NCBI GenBank assembly: GCA_946612575.1
Contig: CAMOEU010000009.1
Location: 1 to 14,057, forward strand
Reading direction: 5' to 3'
From: an uncultured Clostridia bacterium
GTDB lineage: Bacteria > Bacillota > Clostridia > Christensenellales > UBA1242
Length of the DNA: 14,057 bases
The translations under genes were made by a program, and so were the position numbers. The notes under the pieces were generated by a model that saw only the letters and a list, made by a program, of their open reading frames with translations, ran no database searches and was not told the origin of the DNA. Every line of letters begins with the position of its first letter. Positions within the stretch are counted from its first letter, which is position 1. This document shows positions 1 through 7,320 of the stretch, piece by piece.

Positions 1-1613
1 ATGCTTTCCCAACAACTTGTTATGTAAAGATTTTGAGGCTTCCAAGCACAATTACAAAGATTTCTGAAAAAGCATTCTATTCATCTTCAAAGACAAATAC
101 TGCTCTTGAAGAAGTTTATTATTCAGGAAATGAGATTTCAATTGGTGCAAATGCATTTAGAGGTTGTGTAAATTTGAAAACTTTTGATGTTGACAATATC
201 ACTGAACTTGACAATCTTGCTCTTTACAACACATCAATTGAAACACTTGAATTGTTTAAAACGACTACTATCGGCAAAAATGCACTTAGTCAAACAAAAC
301 TTACAGAAATTTGCTTTGGTAAAGTATTGACTGAAATCGGAAATCAAACACTCAATATGAAGGGTGGTGATGTTTATGGATATAATGATGTTGCAGAAAG
401 TTTTGCAAACTCATATTCAGCAAACTATCACAGCATGACTTTTGAAATTTTGCAAAATTTACCAACAACGAAGTATGTAAATATGTCAAGTCAAAACACT
501 GTAAGTTATACTGTAGTTGTTAATGGTGCAAATGTCGTAGTGCAATCGATTTCAGGGTCAATAAAGTTGCCATTAACAAAAATAGTTGTGACAAAAGACA
601 ATGATGCATCAAGTGGTGGCAAAAATGTCTTTAATGTGACAGTTTCAAATTTGACATCAGCAAATTCAGGTGGAACATTTAAAATCAGATTTAAAGATAT
701 GTATAATGAAACACTAGATACAGTGACTTCTCAAATTGTGAATGTTGCAGGAAAGACTGCTTACTCTGTTAGTGACATTTTTGGAAGCAAATTTCAATAT
801 CTTGTTGTCTATGTAAACGGCGAAATAATTGATAGCGATTTCAAATTTTATGACGGAATTACTTACACAATCAAAATTGAAGCTCAAGATGGATGCTATG
901 TGAGAGACATAACAATTTCTGGTGCTGAGGTTGATGTTAGCGAAGAAAAAGAAGTGACAATCAATTCTGCCACAGACATTGAATACAATGCTGCTGAGTC
1001 AAATGATTTCCATATCAATTTTAATTGCTTAAACGGAAAAATTAAGATTGGTGATGAAAATTATTCTTATTTAGAAGTTGAAAAAGGTGACAATATCACA
1101 TTTACTGTTGAAAATGATATTGGATTTAAAGTTGTTAGAGTGAATGTGAATGGAAGTATTCTTCTTGCAAATAGTGACGGATCTTATACAATTTCAAACA
1201 TAAGAACAGACAAAAATGTTGATGTTATTTTCGAACAAGCATATTATGCTGTTGACATTTCATATGTTAATTCTTGTGCAAGTTATGTTGGCTCGGATTT
1301 GTCAAAAATTGCATACGGAACTAAAAATTTGACAATAACTCTATCTGCAAACACTGGATATGCGATTGATTTTGTCACAATTGATGGAAAAGTTGTTGAG
1401 GTTAAAAACGGAACTTTCACAATTGATGAAGTGACTGATGATGTTGATGTTGTGGTTTCATTCAGACAAACAAAATCAATTTTCTCAAGTGATAACTCGA
1501 CAATTTTGTATTACTTTATTGTGTTTGCTGTTTTGTTTGTGATTTTCATCTTGGGAAGAGTTGCTTTGCACTTTATCAGAAAACATCAAGCCGAACTTGA
1601 GCAAAATCAATAA
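1..1613 (+). CDS. BspA-like leucine-rich-repeat surface protein, 3' part
   Basis: The frame is open through the left window edge (first full codon at position 3), so the true start lies outside; the TTG at 33 is not a convincing start. The N-terminal visible part (to about nt 390) has several BspA-type LRR_5 repeats, such as LPSTITKISEKAFYS and ISIGANAFRGCVNLKTF, closed by the family's typical end segment (GYNDVAESFANSYSANY). After a beta-rich stretch come about three InlB-B-like repeats (nt ~860-1470), with patterns such as GYAIDFVTIDGKVVEV followed by GTFTIDEVTDDVDVVVSF. One hydrophobic helix (nt ~1500-1565) and a short charged tail end the protein. This predicts a cell-surface protein held by a C-terminal membrane helix, with no LPxTG sorting signal. 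BspA-type LRR proteins of host-associated bacteria often mediate adhesion; that role is inferred here. No clear terminator follows. Confidence 0.82.
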   Translation, partial: AFPTTCYVKILRLPSTITKISEKAFYSSSKTNTALEEVYYSGNEISIGANAFRGCVNLKTFDVDNITELDNLALYNTSIETLELFKTTTIGKNALSQTKLTEICFGKVLTEIGNQTLNMKGGDVYGYNDVAESFANSYSANYHSMTFEILQNLPTTKYVNMSSQNTVSYTVVVNGANVVVQSISGSIKLPLTKIVVTKDNDASSGGKNVFNVTVSNLTSANSGGTFKIRFKDMYNETLDTVTSQIVNVAGKTAYSVSDIFGSKFQYLVVYVNGEIIDSDFKFYDGITYTIKIEAQDGCYVRDITISGAEVDVSEEKEVTINSATDIEYNAAESNDFHINFNCLNGKIKIGDENYSYLEVEKGDNITFTVENDIGFKVVRVNVNGSILLANSDGSYTISNIRTDKNVDVIFEQAYYAVDISYVNSCASYVGSDLSKIAYGTKNLTITLSANTGYAIDFVTIDGKVVEVKNGTFTIDEVTDDVDVVVSFRQTKSIFSSDNSTILYYFIVFAVLFVIFILGRVALHFIRKHQAELEQNQ

Positions 1614-1619
1614 TTTGTT

Positions 1620-1647
1620 TTGATAATAGTTTTCTATATGATAAAAT
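1620..1647 (+). promoter_or_regulatory. Candidate sigma-A promoter for lemA
   Basis: A TTGATA box (1620-1625) and a TAAAAT box (1642-1647) lie 16 bases apart, each matching the vegetative consensus at five of six positions. They sit in the 55-base gap after the LRR gene and just ahead of the lemA ribosome site GGAGG (1658-1662). In AT-rich DNA such matches occur by chance, so this is moderate evidence only. Confidence 0.4.
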
Positions 1648-1668
1648 AAAAATATACGGAGGTAAATT

Positions 1669-2247
1669 ATGGGCATTGGTGCAATAATTGGAATTGCTGT
1701 TGCTGCTGTTGTGGTTTTGGCAATCGTTGCAGTTGTTTTGTGGTGGATTGGCACATACAACAAACTTATCAGACTTAGAAATAATGTCGATGAAGCATAT
1801 TCAACTATGGATGTGTATATGAAAAAGAGATATGATCTCATTCCAAATCTTGTTGAAACTGTAAAGGGTTTTGCAAAACACGAAACAGAAACACTTGAAA
1901 AGGTTATGAGAGCAAGATATGACTCTATGAATGCTGGGACAATTGAAGATAAAAACAAGGCTGAAAATGTGCTTACTGGCACTTTGAAAACACTTTTCTC
2001 TATCACAGAAAATTATCCTGACCTTAAAGCAAATCAAAACTTTATGGATCTTCAAGGATCTCTCAAAAATCTTGAAACAGAAATCTCTTCTGCAAGAAAA
2101 TATTACAATGGCTGTGTGAAAGTTTATAATGTTGCAAGAGAAGTTTTCCCTTCAAACATTATTGCAAGACATTATCGTTTTGAAAAGAGTGCTTTGTTTG
2201 AAATTGAAGACAAAGAAGAAAGAAAAGCTCCACAAGTTAAGTTTTAG
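1669..2247 (+). CDS. lemA: LemA family membrane protein
   Basis: The 192-residue length is typical of LemA. A single N-terminal membrane helix (about residues 3-28) is followed by the long helical LemA domain. Recognisable family blocks are the NNVDEAYSTMDVYMKKRYDL region with LIPNLVETVKGFAKHE, then ENYPDLKANQNF, LQGSLKNLETEISSARKYYN and FPSNIIARHYRFEK. The start is supported by GGAGG at 1658-1662, six bases before the ATG. LemA proteins are thought to have the N-terminus outside and the helical domain in the cytoplasm; their molecular role is poorly defined. The next gene, DUF2207, is a common genomic partner in many bacteria and starts six bases after this stop, so the two are probably co-transcribed and may act together at the membrane. 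Confidence 0.93.
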   Translation: MGIGAIIGIAVAAVVVLAIVAVVLWWIGTYNKLIRLRNNVDEAYSTMDVYMKKRYDLIPNLVETVKGFAKHETETLEKVMRARYDSMNAGTIEDKNKAENVLTGTLKTLFSITENYPDLKANQNFMDLQGSLKNLETEISSARKYYNGCVKVYNVAREVFPSNIIARHYRFEKSALFEIEDKEERKAPQVKF

Positions 2248-2253
2248 TTTTAT

Positions 2254-4191
2254 ATGAAAAAAAGATATTTGTATTTTATACCATTAATAATCTTTTTGGT
2301 CATTGGCATTGCTTTGCCAGTGATTTTTTCTCATTCTATAGGCTCTTCTGATGAAATGGTGCAAGATAATGGCTATTATATAAATAGTTATAATGTCAAT
2401 ATTGAAGTGCAAGAAGATGGGTCATATAATGTGCAGGAAGATATTGATGTGCATTTCAATGTGTCTTCTCAGGGGATTTATAGATATCTGCCAATATATC
2501 AAACGGCAAAATATTATGACAAAAAAGGAAATCTTGTTTCAAAAAACTATAAAAACACCATCTCTGATTTTAAGATGACAAGCGGAGATAAGTGGAGATA
2601 TGAGTCCAACGGTGATTTTGAAGTTTATATAATTGGCACAAGGGGAGTTTATAACTCTTCTGGCTCAGACAGGACTTATAGTTTGCAATACACAATCAAT
2701 CCTGGAGATGACAGAGATGCTTCAATGGATATGTTTTATTACAACATCATCGGCACGGGCTGGGACACAGATATTGACAATGTGACCTTCACAATAACTT
2801 TCCCTAAAAAGGTGGAAGATAATTTCAAATTCTATGTTGGAAAGTATGGTCAAAGTGCTGATGACAGTTCAAGAATCACACATAATCTTTCTGCAGATGG
2901 AAAAGTTTTGACGGGTTATATAAATGATGGCTTGGGACTTGAGTTTGGTGAGGCGATAACAGCATTCACTTCACTTGAAAATGGCTACTTTAAATATTCA
3001 AGAAGTTATGTGTTTGATATTGTTATGATTGTTGCGATAGTGCTTTGTGTGGTTGTGTTGTTGTTTATGCTCTTCAAACACAAACAAAAAATGCCTGTCG
3101 TGCCAGTGGTCAATTTTTCTGCACCAAAGGGAATGACTCCAACTGAAGTTGGATATTTGAATGACGAAGAGATAACAGGTGACGATCTTTCTGCACTTAT
3201 TATATACTGGGCTTCAAAAGGCTGTGTTAAGATAATTGAAAAAGACAAAAATATAACAATTCAAAAACTTAAAGATTTGCCAAGTGGAAGCAAAAAACAC
3301 GAAGAAATCTTGTTTAAGGATATGTTTAGAAACAGTGATAAGGTTTCGGCAAATAATTTGAATTTGTCATTAAACACAGGTTATAAGTGTGCCGATTCTG
3401 TCGAGAAAGAGATGTCTTCAAACTTCTCAAATTCAAAATCAACAATTTCAAAATGTCAGACTTTTATGCTTTTTGCAATTTTCCTTTTGTTTGTTAAGTC
3501 TGTTTTTCAATCATATCTAAGAGGTGGACAGTTTATTTTGCAAGCCGTTTTGTATATTTTGCTTCTTGCTGCTGTTTCATTTATTGGAGTGACAGTGCAA
3601 AACAGATATAAAAGAAATGCAAAGAAATTCTGGACCATTCTGTCGATAGAAGTTGTGGCAATATATGGACTTCTGATTGCATTTATGTGCTTGATTGAGG
3701 GTTATACAGACCCATTCTTCACAAGAATAATCATTGCAATTTTGCCTGCAATTTATCTAATTCTTCTTTTGACTATCGAAAGATATTCTAAGGAAGGTAA
3801 GAGGCTTTTGGGTGAAATTAGGGGACTTAAAGCATTTATAGAAACTGCTGAAAAAGACAGAATGGAAATGCTTGTAAATGAAAATCCAAATTTGTTCTTT
3901 GAAGTTTTGCCTTATGCATATGTTTTGGGTGTTTCTGATGTTTATATGAAGAAATTTGAGAATGTTGACATCATCAAACCTGATTGGTATGAATCATCAA
4001 GCCCAAGATTCACTTATGTGCATTTTGTTTATCTAAACAGAAGTTTTGGTTCAATTTCTCAGGCTTGCACAACAAGATATAGGTCTCAAAGCACAGGTGG
4101 CTCGATTTCCAGTCACAGCTCGTCAGGATTTGGCGGCGGAGGTGGATTCTCTGGCGGCGGATTCGGCGGTGGCGGCGGAGGTCGTTGGTAA
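2254..4191 (+). CDS. DUF2207 membrane protein with glycine-rich tail
   Basis: This 645-residue protein has the full DUF2207 layout. An N-terminal signal/membrane helix (residues ~5-25) leads to an extracytoplasmic beta domain (~40-245, beginning INSYNVNIEVQEDGSYNVQE). A membrane helix (~252-274) is followed by a cytoplasmic region (~280-400) with GMTPTEVGYLNDEEITGDDL. Further hydrophobic segments lie at ~403-447 and ~462-507, then a soluble part and a Ser- then Gly-rich C-terminus (~620-645) ending RW. Such tails are typical of the family. It follows lemA by six bases and has no visible Shine-Dalgarno, so translation probably depends on re-initiation after lemA. Function is unknown; it is likely an envelope protein working with LemA. 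It ends just before a strong terminator. The Gly tail makes a local GC spike (about 4126-4186), explained by glycine codons rather than by transfer. Confidence 0.88.
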   Translation: MKKRYLYFIPLIIFLVIGIALPVIFSHSIGSSDEMVQDNGYYINSYNVNIEVQEDGSYNVQEDIDVHFNVSSQGIYRYLPIYQTAKYYDKKGNLVSKNYKNTISDFKMTSGDKWRYESNGDFEVYIIGTRGVYNSSGSDRTYSLQYTINPGDDRDASMDMFYYNIIGTGWDTDIDNVTFTITFPKKVEDNFKFYVGKYGQSADDSSRITHNLSADGKVLTGYINDGLGLEFGEAITAFTSLENGYFKYSRSYVFDIVMIVAIVLCVVVLLFMLFKHKQKMPVVPVVNFSAPKGMTPTEVGYLNDEEITGDDLSALIIYWASKGCVKIIEKDKNITIQKLKDLPSGSKKHEEILFKDMFRNSDKVSANNLNLSLNTGYKCADSVEKEMSSNFSNSKSTISKCQTFMLFAIFLLFVKSVFQSYLRGGQFILQAVLYILLLAAVSFIGVTVQNRYKRNAKKFWTILSIEVVAIYGLLIAFMCLIEGYTDPFFTRIIIAILPAIYLILLLTIERYSKEGKRLLGEIRGLKAFIETAEKDRMEMLVNENPNLFFEVLPYAYVLGVSDVYMKKFENVDIIKPDWYESSSPRFTYVHFVYLNRSFGSISQACTTRYRSQSTGGSISSHSSSGFGGGGGFSGGGFGGGGGGRW

Positions 4192-4200
4192 TAATAAGAA

Positions 4201-4228
4201 AAATCTATCCATTTGGATAGATTTTTTT
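4201..4228. terminator. Shared bidirectional intrinsic terminator
   Basis: A perfect 10-bp stem (AAATCTATCC at 4201-4210, GGATAGATTT at 4215-4224) closes a four-base ATTT loop. On the plus strand the T-run covers 4222-4228. On the minus strand A-residues at 4199-4203 give a run of five T. It sits between the convergent DUF2207 and lipoprotein genes and can end both transcripts. The TAA stop of the minus gene (4229-4227) begins inside the plus-strand T-run. Confidence 0.9.
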
Positions 4229-5282
4229 AATGTGCAACCACAATTCCTTCTTGAGTTTCGTCAATTAAATCGTTGGTTTTTCTTTTTATGTTTTTGATGT
4301 CTTTGTTTATTGCTGATGCTGTGATTGCTTCTTCGCTTTCATCTTTATCTTCGCTTTTTTCAATTGTCATCGTTTGCTTCTCATAGTCAAGGCGGTTTAT
4401 GTTGTTTGAATTGAGTCCATTATATGGGTTTGCAAAATTGTTGTAAGGTCCAAATCCATATGGATTGTTGTATGGCATATTGTAAGGCATATTGTAAGGC
4501 ATTCCGCTATAGCCGTTGTTGTAAGGAGAATTTATTCCATAGCCGTAAGGATTTCTGAATGAATCAATGTTTCTTGTTCTTGGCCCATATGTGTCGATAT
4601 TTCTTACTGGCTGAGTGTCTTTGACAGACCTTTGTTTTCTCTCAATTGGTCTATATGTGTCAATGTTTTTCTTAAATTCGCTTTCTTTTTGTGGTGTTTC
4701 AGTTTCTGAGATTCCCGCTTCACTGTCTTCCAAACAGTTTTCGATGTTGTCAAGAGTATTTAGCAGATTTTGATAATATGCTTCTCTCAAATTTTCATTG
4801 CAAGAGAGTTTGTTTAATTTTGCTTGAAGACTTCTTTTATTTTTGTTGATGTTTCTTTTGAGTGCTGGAAGATTTTTTACACTGTTTTCCATATCTCTTT
4901 TGCTTTCGTCGATTGATTTTGTGTATTTTTCCAAAGTCAAAATATGCTCTTTTAAGGCGGATTTTTGAGAGTTGGACAAGTTTACATCTTTAGACAATTT
5001 TGTCTTAATTTGAGCTGTTTTTTCAAGAATTTGGGCTTTATAATATTGTCCGTCTAGTAATGCTGATTGAGTTTGTTCGCTTTGCTCGTAAAGTTCGGCA
5101 GAATCATTTGAATTGTCAAATGAGATTTCGCTTGGTGTCACACTTGCAAAACTGCTCACGGTGTTTGCAGTTTTGTCGAGTTGGGTTGAAAGCTCGGAAA
5201 GTGTTTCGTCCGTTTGATTTCCACAACCAACAAGGCAAACACACAACAAAATTATTGAAATTGAAAATAAAAACTTCTTCAT
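4227..5282 (-). CDS. Putative sporulation-locus lipoprotein with NID(T/S)(Y/F) repeats
   Basis: I do not recognise a named family. The 351-residue product starts with a lipoprotein signal (MKKFLFSISIILLC...) and lipobox LVGC, placing the lipidated Cys at residue 20. Residues ~25-190 are polar and probably helical, perhaps coiled coil. Three short repeats follow, NIDTYRP (~206), NIDTYGP (~228) and NIDSFRN (~238). A Tyr/Asn/Pro/Gly-rich segment comes next (~246-295, with tandem MPYN units), then an acidic/basic helical tail. The ATG at 5282 is chosen over the in-frame ATG at 5291, because 5291 falls inside the ribosome site (AAAGGATGG) that serves 5282. It is convergent with DUF2207 and divergent from spoVAC. 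The neighbourhood and a SigG-like promoter suggest a spore-membrane or forespore lipoprotein, but this is inference. It is unusually Asn/Tyr-rich for a plain transport lipoprotein. Confidence 0.8.
   Translation of the reverse strand: MKKFLFSISIILLCVCLVGCGNQTDETLSELSTQLDKTANTVSSFASVTPSEISFDNSNDSAELYEQSEQTQSALLDGQYYKAQILEKTAQIKTKLSKDVNLSNSQKSALKEHILTLEKYTKSIDESKRDMENSVKNLPALKRNINKNKRSLQAKLNKLSCNENLREAYYQNLLNTLDNIENCLEDSEAGISETETPQKESEFKKNIDTYRPIERKQRSVKDTQPVRNIDTYGPRTRNIDSFRNPYGYGINSPYNNGYSGMPYNMPYNMPYNNPYGFGPYNNFANPYNGLNSNNINRLDYEKQTMTIEKSEDKDESEEAITASAINKDIKNIKRKTNDLIDETQEGIVVAH
4468..4503. repeat. 12-bp tandem repeat, three units, in the lipoprotein gene
   Basis: The units TTGTATGGCATA (4468-4479), TTGTAAGGCATA (4480-4491) and TTGTAAGGCATT (4492-4503) differ by one base each. 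Read on the minus strand they encode the repeated MPYN tetrapeptide. In-frame slippage here would change repeat number without breaking the gene. Confidence 0.85.
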
Positions 5283-5287
5283 AAAAA

Positions 5288-5296
5288 CCATCCTTT
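5288..5296 (-). promoter_or_regulatory. Ribosome binding site that decides the lipoprotein start
   Basis: On the minus strand the bases read AAAGGATGG, then five T, then the ATG at 5282. The upstream ATG (5291-5289) is part of this purine-rich site and so is an unlikely start. The downstream ATG also gives the cleaner signal peptide MKKFLF. Confidence 0.65.
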
Positions 5297-5301
5297 TGTT
5301 T

Positions 5302-5331
5302 TAGTTTGATTTGTTTGCAAAAAAATATTCT
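5302..5331 (-). promoter_or_regulatory. Candidate SigG-type promoter for the lipoprotein gene
   Basis: Minus-strand boxes AGAATA (5331-5326) and CAAACTA (5308-5302) are 17 bases apart. They match the Bacillus SigG consensus (TGAATA, 17-18 bases, CATACTA) at five of six and six of seven positions. The predicted start near 5295 would leave a very short leader that just keeps AAGGATGG. The match is suggestive and the spacing to the gene is tight. Confidence 0.3.
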
Positions 5332-5365
5332 TGTTTAAATGTAAATTTTGTGTCAAGAATGTTTT

Positions 5366-5372
5366 AAAGGAG
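5366..5372 (+). promoter_or_regulatory. Ribosome binding site that sets the spoVAC start
   Basis: AAAGGAG lies six bases ahead of the GTG at 5379, an ideal spacing. This argues against the longer reading from the TTG at 5331, which has no such site and would add 16 residues not expected for SpoVAC. Confidence 0.8.
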
Positions 5373-5378
5373 TTTTTT

Positions 5379-5834
5379 GTGGAAGATAAACAAAGAAATT
5401 TGCAATACAATCGTTATGTCAATTCAAAAATCCCTAAAACACACCCTTGGCCAACTCTTTTTTATTCGTTTATTGTTGGTGGACTTATTTGTGTTTTGGG
5501 GCAAGGGATAAATGATATTATTATGGTTCTTTTCCCATATATGTCGCAGGCTTCTGCCTGGGCAATAACACTTATTGTCCTTATTTTCTTGGCATCATTT
5601 TTGACTGGGCTTGGAATTTATGACCAAATCGGAAAATTTGCAGGCGGTGGGTCGATTGTGCCAATAACTGGTTTTTCAAACTCCATTGCAAGTCCTTCAA
5701 TCGAATTTAAGAGTGAAGGTATCATTTATGGAATTTGTGTGAAAATGTTTACCATAGCAGGTCCTGTTATTGTTTTCGGAACAGTTTCAAGTGTGCTTGT
5801 TGGGTTTATTTATTGGATTATAGGGATGTTTTAA
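5379..5834 (+). CDS. spoVAC: Stage V sporulation protein AC (SpoVAC)
   Basis: From the GTG at 5379 the product is 151 residues, matching the usual SpoVAC length of about 150. After a short basic N-terminus (IPKTHPWPTL) it has hydrophobic segments at ~27-50, ~58-80 and ~128-150. The family block GGGSIVPITGFSNSIASPSI with EFKSEG follows the second one. SpoVAC is an integral membrane protein of the spore inner membrane. In Bacillus, SpoVA proteins carry Ca2+-dipicolinic acid into the forespore and release it at germination, and SpoVAC has been described as a mechanosensitive channel. It heads a three-gene operon and ends nine bases before spoVAD. SigG control is expected by family; I found no clear plus-strand SigG promoter in the 96 bases upstream. 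Confidence 0.95.
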   Translation: MEDKQRNLQYNRYVNSKIPKTHPWPTLFYSFIVGGLICVLGQGINDIIMVLFPYMSQASAWAITLIVLIFLASFLTGLGIYDQIGKFAGGGSIVPITGFSNSIASPSIEFKSEGIIYGICVKMFTIAGPVIVFGTVSSVLVGFIYWIIGMF

Positions 5835-5843
5835 GGGGAAGAT

Positions 5844-6839
5844 ATGGAAAGAGAACAAACAATAATACTCAAAAACAAGCCCAAAATTGTTGGGTTTTAT
5901 GCAATTGCTGGGCCAAAAGAAGGAAAGGGGAATTTTGGACCTTATTTTGATTATGTGATGAAAAATGATCACTTTGGAGAGGATACTTTTGAAAAAGCGG
6001 AAAGAAAAATGATGGAGACCGCTCTTTCAGGAGTGATTGAAAAGTCAAAACTTACCGCAAAAGAGATCGATTTGATGATTGGTGGAGATTTGCTTAACCA
6101 AATTATAAGTTCGTCGTATGCAGCAAGGGCATTTGAATTTCCATTTATTGGTGTTTATGGTGCTTGTTCGACAATGGCAGAAAGTATGGCGGTTGGCTCA
6201 GTTTTGATTGATGGTGGATATTGTAAACACATTGTATGTTGCACAGGTTCGCATTTTTCGACTGCAGAAAGGCAATATAGATTTCCGCTTGAGCTTGGAA
6301 ATCAAAGACCTCCAACTTCGCAGTGGACTGTCACGGGAGCGGGTGCATGTGTGCTTTCAAAGGAAGGTGATGGTCCACATATTTCAAGTGTGACTTTTGG
6401 AAAAGTTGTTGATTGGGGAATTGGAGATGTGAATGATATGGGTGCTGCAATGGCACCTGCAGCGAGAGATACGATGCTCAATCACTTTAAAAACACAAAC
6501 ACAAAGCCAGAAGATTATGACCTTATTGTGACAGGTGATCTAGGAAAACTTGGTGCAGAAATTCTTGTTGATTTGATGGAAGAGGAAGGTTATAAACTTG
6601 GTGTAAATTACGGCGATTGTGGACAGATGTATTTCAAATATAACCAAAACACACTTTGTGGTGGTTCTGGTGCGGGATGCAGTGCAACTGTTTTGAATTC
6701 TTATATACTCAAAAAATTTAAAGAAGGTCAATATAAAAAGGTTTTGTTTATGCCTACGGGAGCACTTTTAAGTACAACTTCCAGCCAGCAGGGTGATACT
6801 GTGCCAGGGGTTTGTCATGCAATTGTGATTGAAGCATAA
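5844..6839 (+). CDS. spoVAD: Stage V sporulation protein AD (SpoVAD)
   Basis: The 331 residues, close to the roughly 338 of Bacillus SpoVAD, are collinear with the family. SpoVAD has a thiolase/ketoacyl-synthase fold, but in Bacillus it binds dipicolinic acid and acts in its uptake by spores rather than in synthesis. Visible signatures are GVYGACSTMAESMAVGS (Cys108 at the thiolase nucleophile position), GSHFSTAERQYRFPLE (~135-150) and QRPPTSQWTVTGAGA (~154-168). A Gly-rich GGSGAGCSAT lies near residue 275. There is no signal peptide or membrane helix, in keeping with a peripheral protein on the inner membrane. A GGGGAAG ribosome site precedes the ATG. It lies between spoVAC and spoVAE with nine-base gaps on both sides. 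Confidence 0.96.
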   Translation: MEREQTIILKNKPKIVGFYAIAGPKEGKGNFGPYFDYVMKNDHFGEDTFEKAERKMMETALSGVIEKSKLTAKEIDLMIGGDLLNQIISSSYAARAFEFPFIGVYGACSTMAESMAVGSVLIDGGYCKHIVCCTGSHFSTAERQYRFPLELGNQRPPTSQWTVTGAGACVLSKEGDGPHISSVTFGKVVDWGIGDVNDMGAAMAPAARDTMLNHFKNTNTKPEDYDLIVTGDLGKLGAEILVDLMEEEGYKLGVNYGDCGQMYFKYNQNTLCGGSGAGCSATVLNSYILKKFKEGQYKKVLFMPTGALLSTTSSQQGDTVPGVCHAIVIEA

Positions 6840-6848
6840 GGAGTTTTT

Positions 6849-7217
6849 ATGGATATTTTTTTGACATATTTAATTGTTTTTCTTGTTGGTGGTCTTGTGT
6901 GTATGATTGGTGAGGTGTTGATTATCACAACAAACATAACATCTGCAAGAATTTTGGTGACATTTGAAATGCTGGGTGTGCTTTTACAGGCGGTGGGAGT
7001 TTATGAATATATATCAGATTTTGCAAAAGCGGGTGTAAATGTCCCTATCATCGGCTTTGGTGCATCGCTTGCAAAGGGTGCAATTGGAGCTGTTAAAACA
7101 AATGGTTTTTTGGGGATTTTCACAGGTGGTCTTGCGGCGACTGCTGGTGGAATTGCGGCAGCAATTTTCTTTGCTTTTATCTTTGCACTCATTTTCAAAT
7201 CACATACCAAGAAATAA
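6849..7217 (+). CDS. spoVAE: Stage V sporulation protein AE (SpoVAE/SpoVAEb)
   Basis: The 122-residue membrane protein belongs to the SpoVAC/SpoVAE family, and the length fits SpoVAEb (about 116). An N-terminal helix (LTYLIVFLVGGLVCMIGEVL) is followed by a second hydrophobic stretch and the conserved FAKAGVNVPIIGFGASLAKG block. A Gly/Ala-rich helix (~90-118) and a basic tail (KSHTKK) end it. The block resembles the VPITGF region of spoVAC, showing that the two are distant paralogues. AAGGAG (6838-6843) overlaps the spoVAD stop and lies just ahead of the ATG. It completes the C-D-E set, the minimal SpoVA complement usual in Clostridia. No spoVAA, AB, AEa or AF is present here. Confidence 0.93.
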   Translation: MDIFLTYLIVFLVGGLVCMIGEVLIITTNITSARILVTFEMLGVLLQAVGVYEYISDFAKAGVNVPIIGFGASLAKGAIGAVKTNGFLGIFTGGLAATAGGIAAAIFFAFIFALIFKSHTKK

Positions 7218-7279
7218 CATAATACACCTGCTGTTGTGTGGTATGCAAAGCATAATACACAATATATAGACAAAATTGT

Positions 7280-7311
7280 TTTATGAAAATTTTTAATTCT
7301 TCTTTCATAAA
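7280..7311. repeat. AT-rich inverted repeat before yunB
   Basis: TTTATGAAA (7280-7288) and TTTCATAAA (7303-7311) are exact reverse complements separated by 14 bases, ending nine bases before the yunB ATG. It could be a protein-binding dyad or a weak hairpin. No T-run follows, so it is not a clear terminator. The same 7218-7320 gap holds two copies of CATAATACAC (7218-7227 and 7251-7260). Confidence 0.4.
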
Positions 7312-7320
7312 TATATATAA

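Noticed and set aside
1485..2006. Open frame on the minus strand across the LRR-lemA junction
   Set aside because: It runs antisense through the lemA promoter and coding region and has no domain or start signal; composition follows from the opposite genes.
4126..4186. GC-rich patch considered as sign of transfer
   Set aside because: It encodes the Gly-rich tail normal for DUF2207 proteins, so glycine codons explain the composition.
4468..4503. Short direct repeats considered as a CRISPR fragment
   Set aside because: Units are 12 bases, contiguous without spacers, and encode MPYN in frame within a gene.
5332..5356. TTGACA on the minus strand as a sigma-A promoter for the lipoprotein gene
   Set aside because: The -35 box is perfect, but the bases at 16-18 spacing offer only TAAACA-like sequence; no acceptable -10.
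5331..5378. Longer SpoVAC start at the TTG (16 extra residues)
   Set aside because: The GTG at 5379 has an ideal AAAGGAG site six bases upstream and gives the family length; the TTG has none, and the extra residues (MFKCKFCVKNV) do not look like SpoVAC.
5844..6839. Ketoacyl-ACP synthase or thiolase enzyme
   Set aside because: Although the fold is thiolase-like with a Cys at the nucleophile position, the GVYGACSTMAES and QRPPTSQWTVTG blocks and the spoVAC/spoVAE neighbours identify SpoVAD.
7203..7245. CATACCA/TGGTATG inverted repeat as a spoVAE terminator
   Set aside because: The stem is seven bases with a 29-base loop and no T-run follows.
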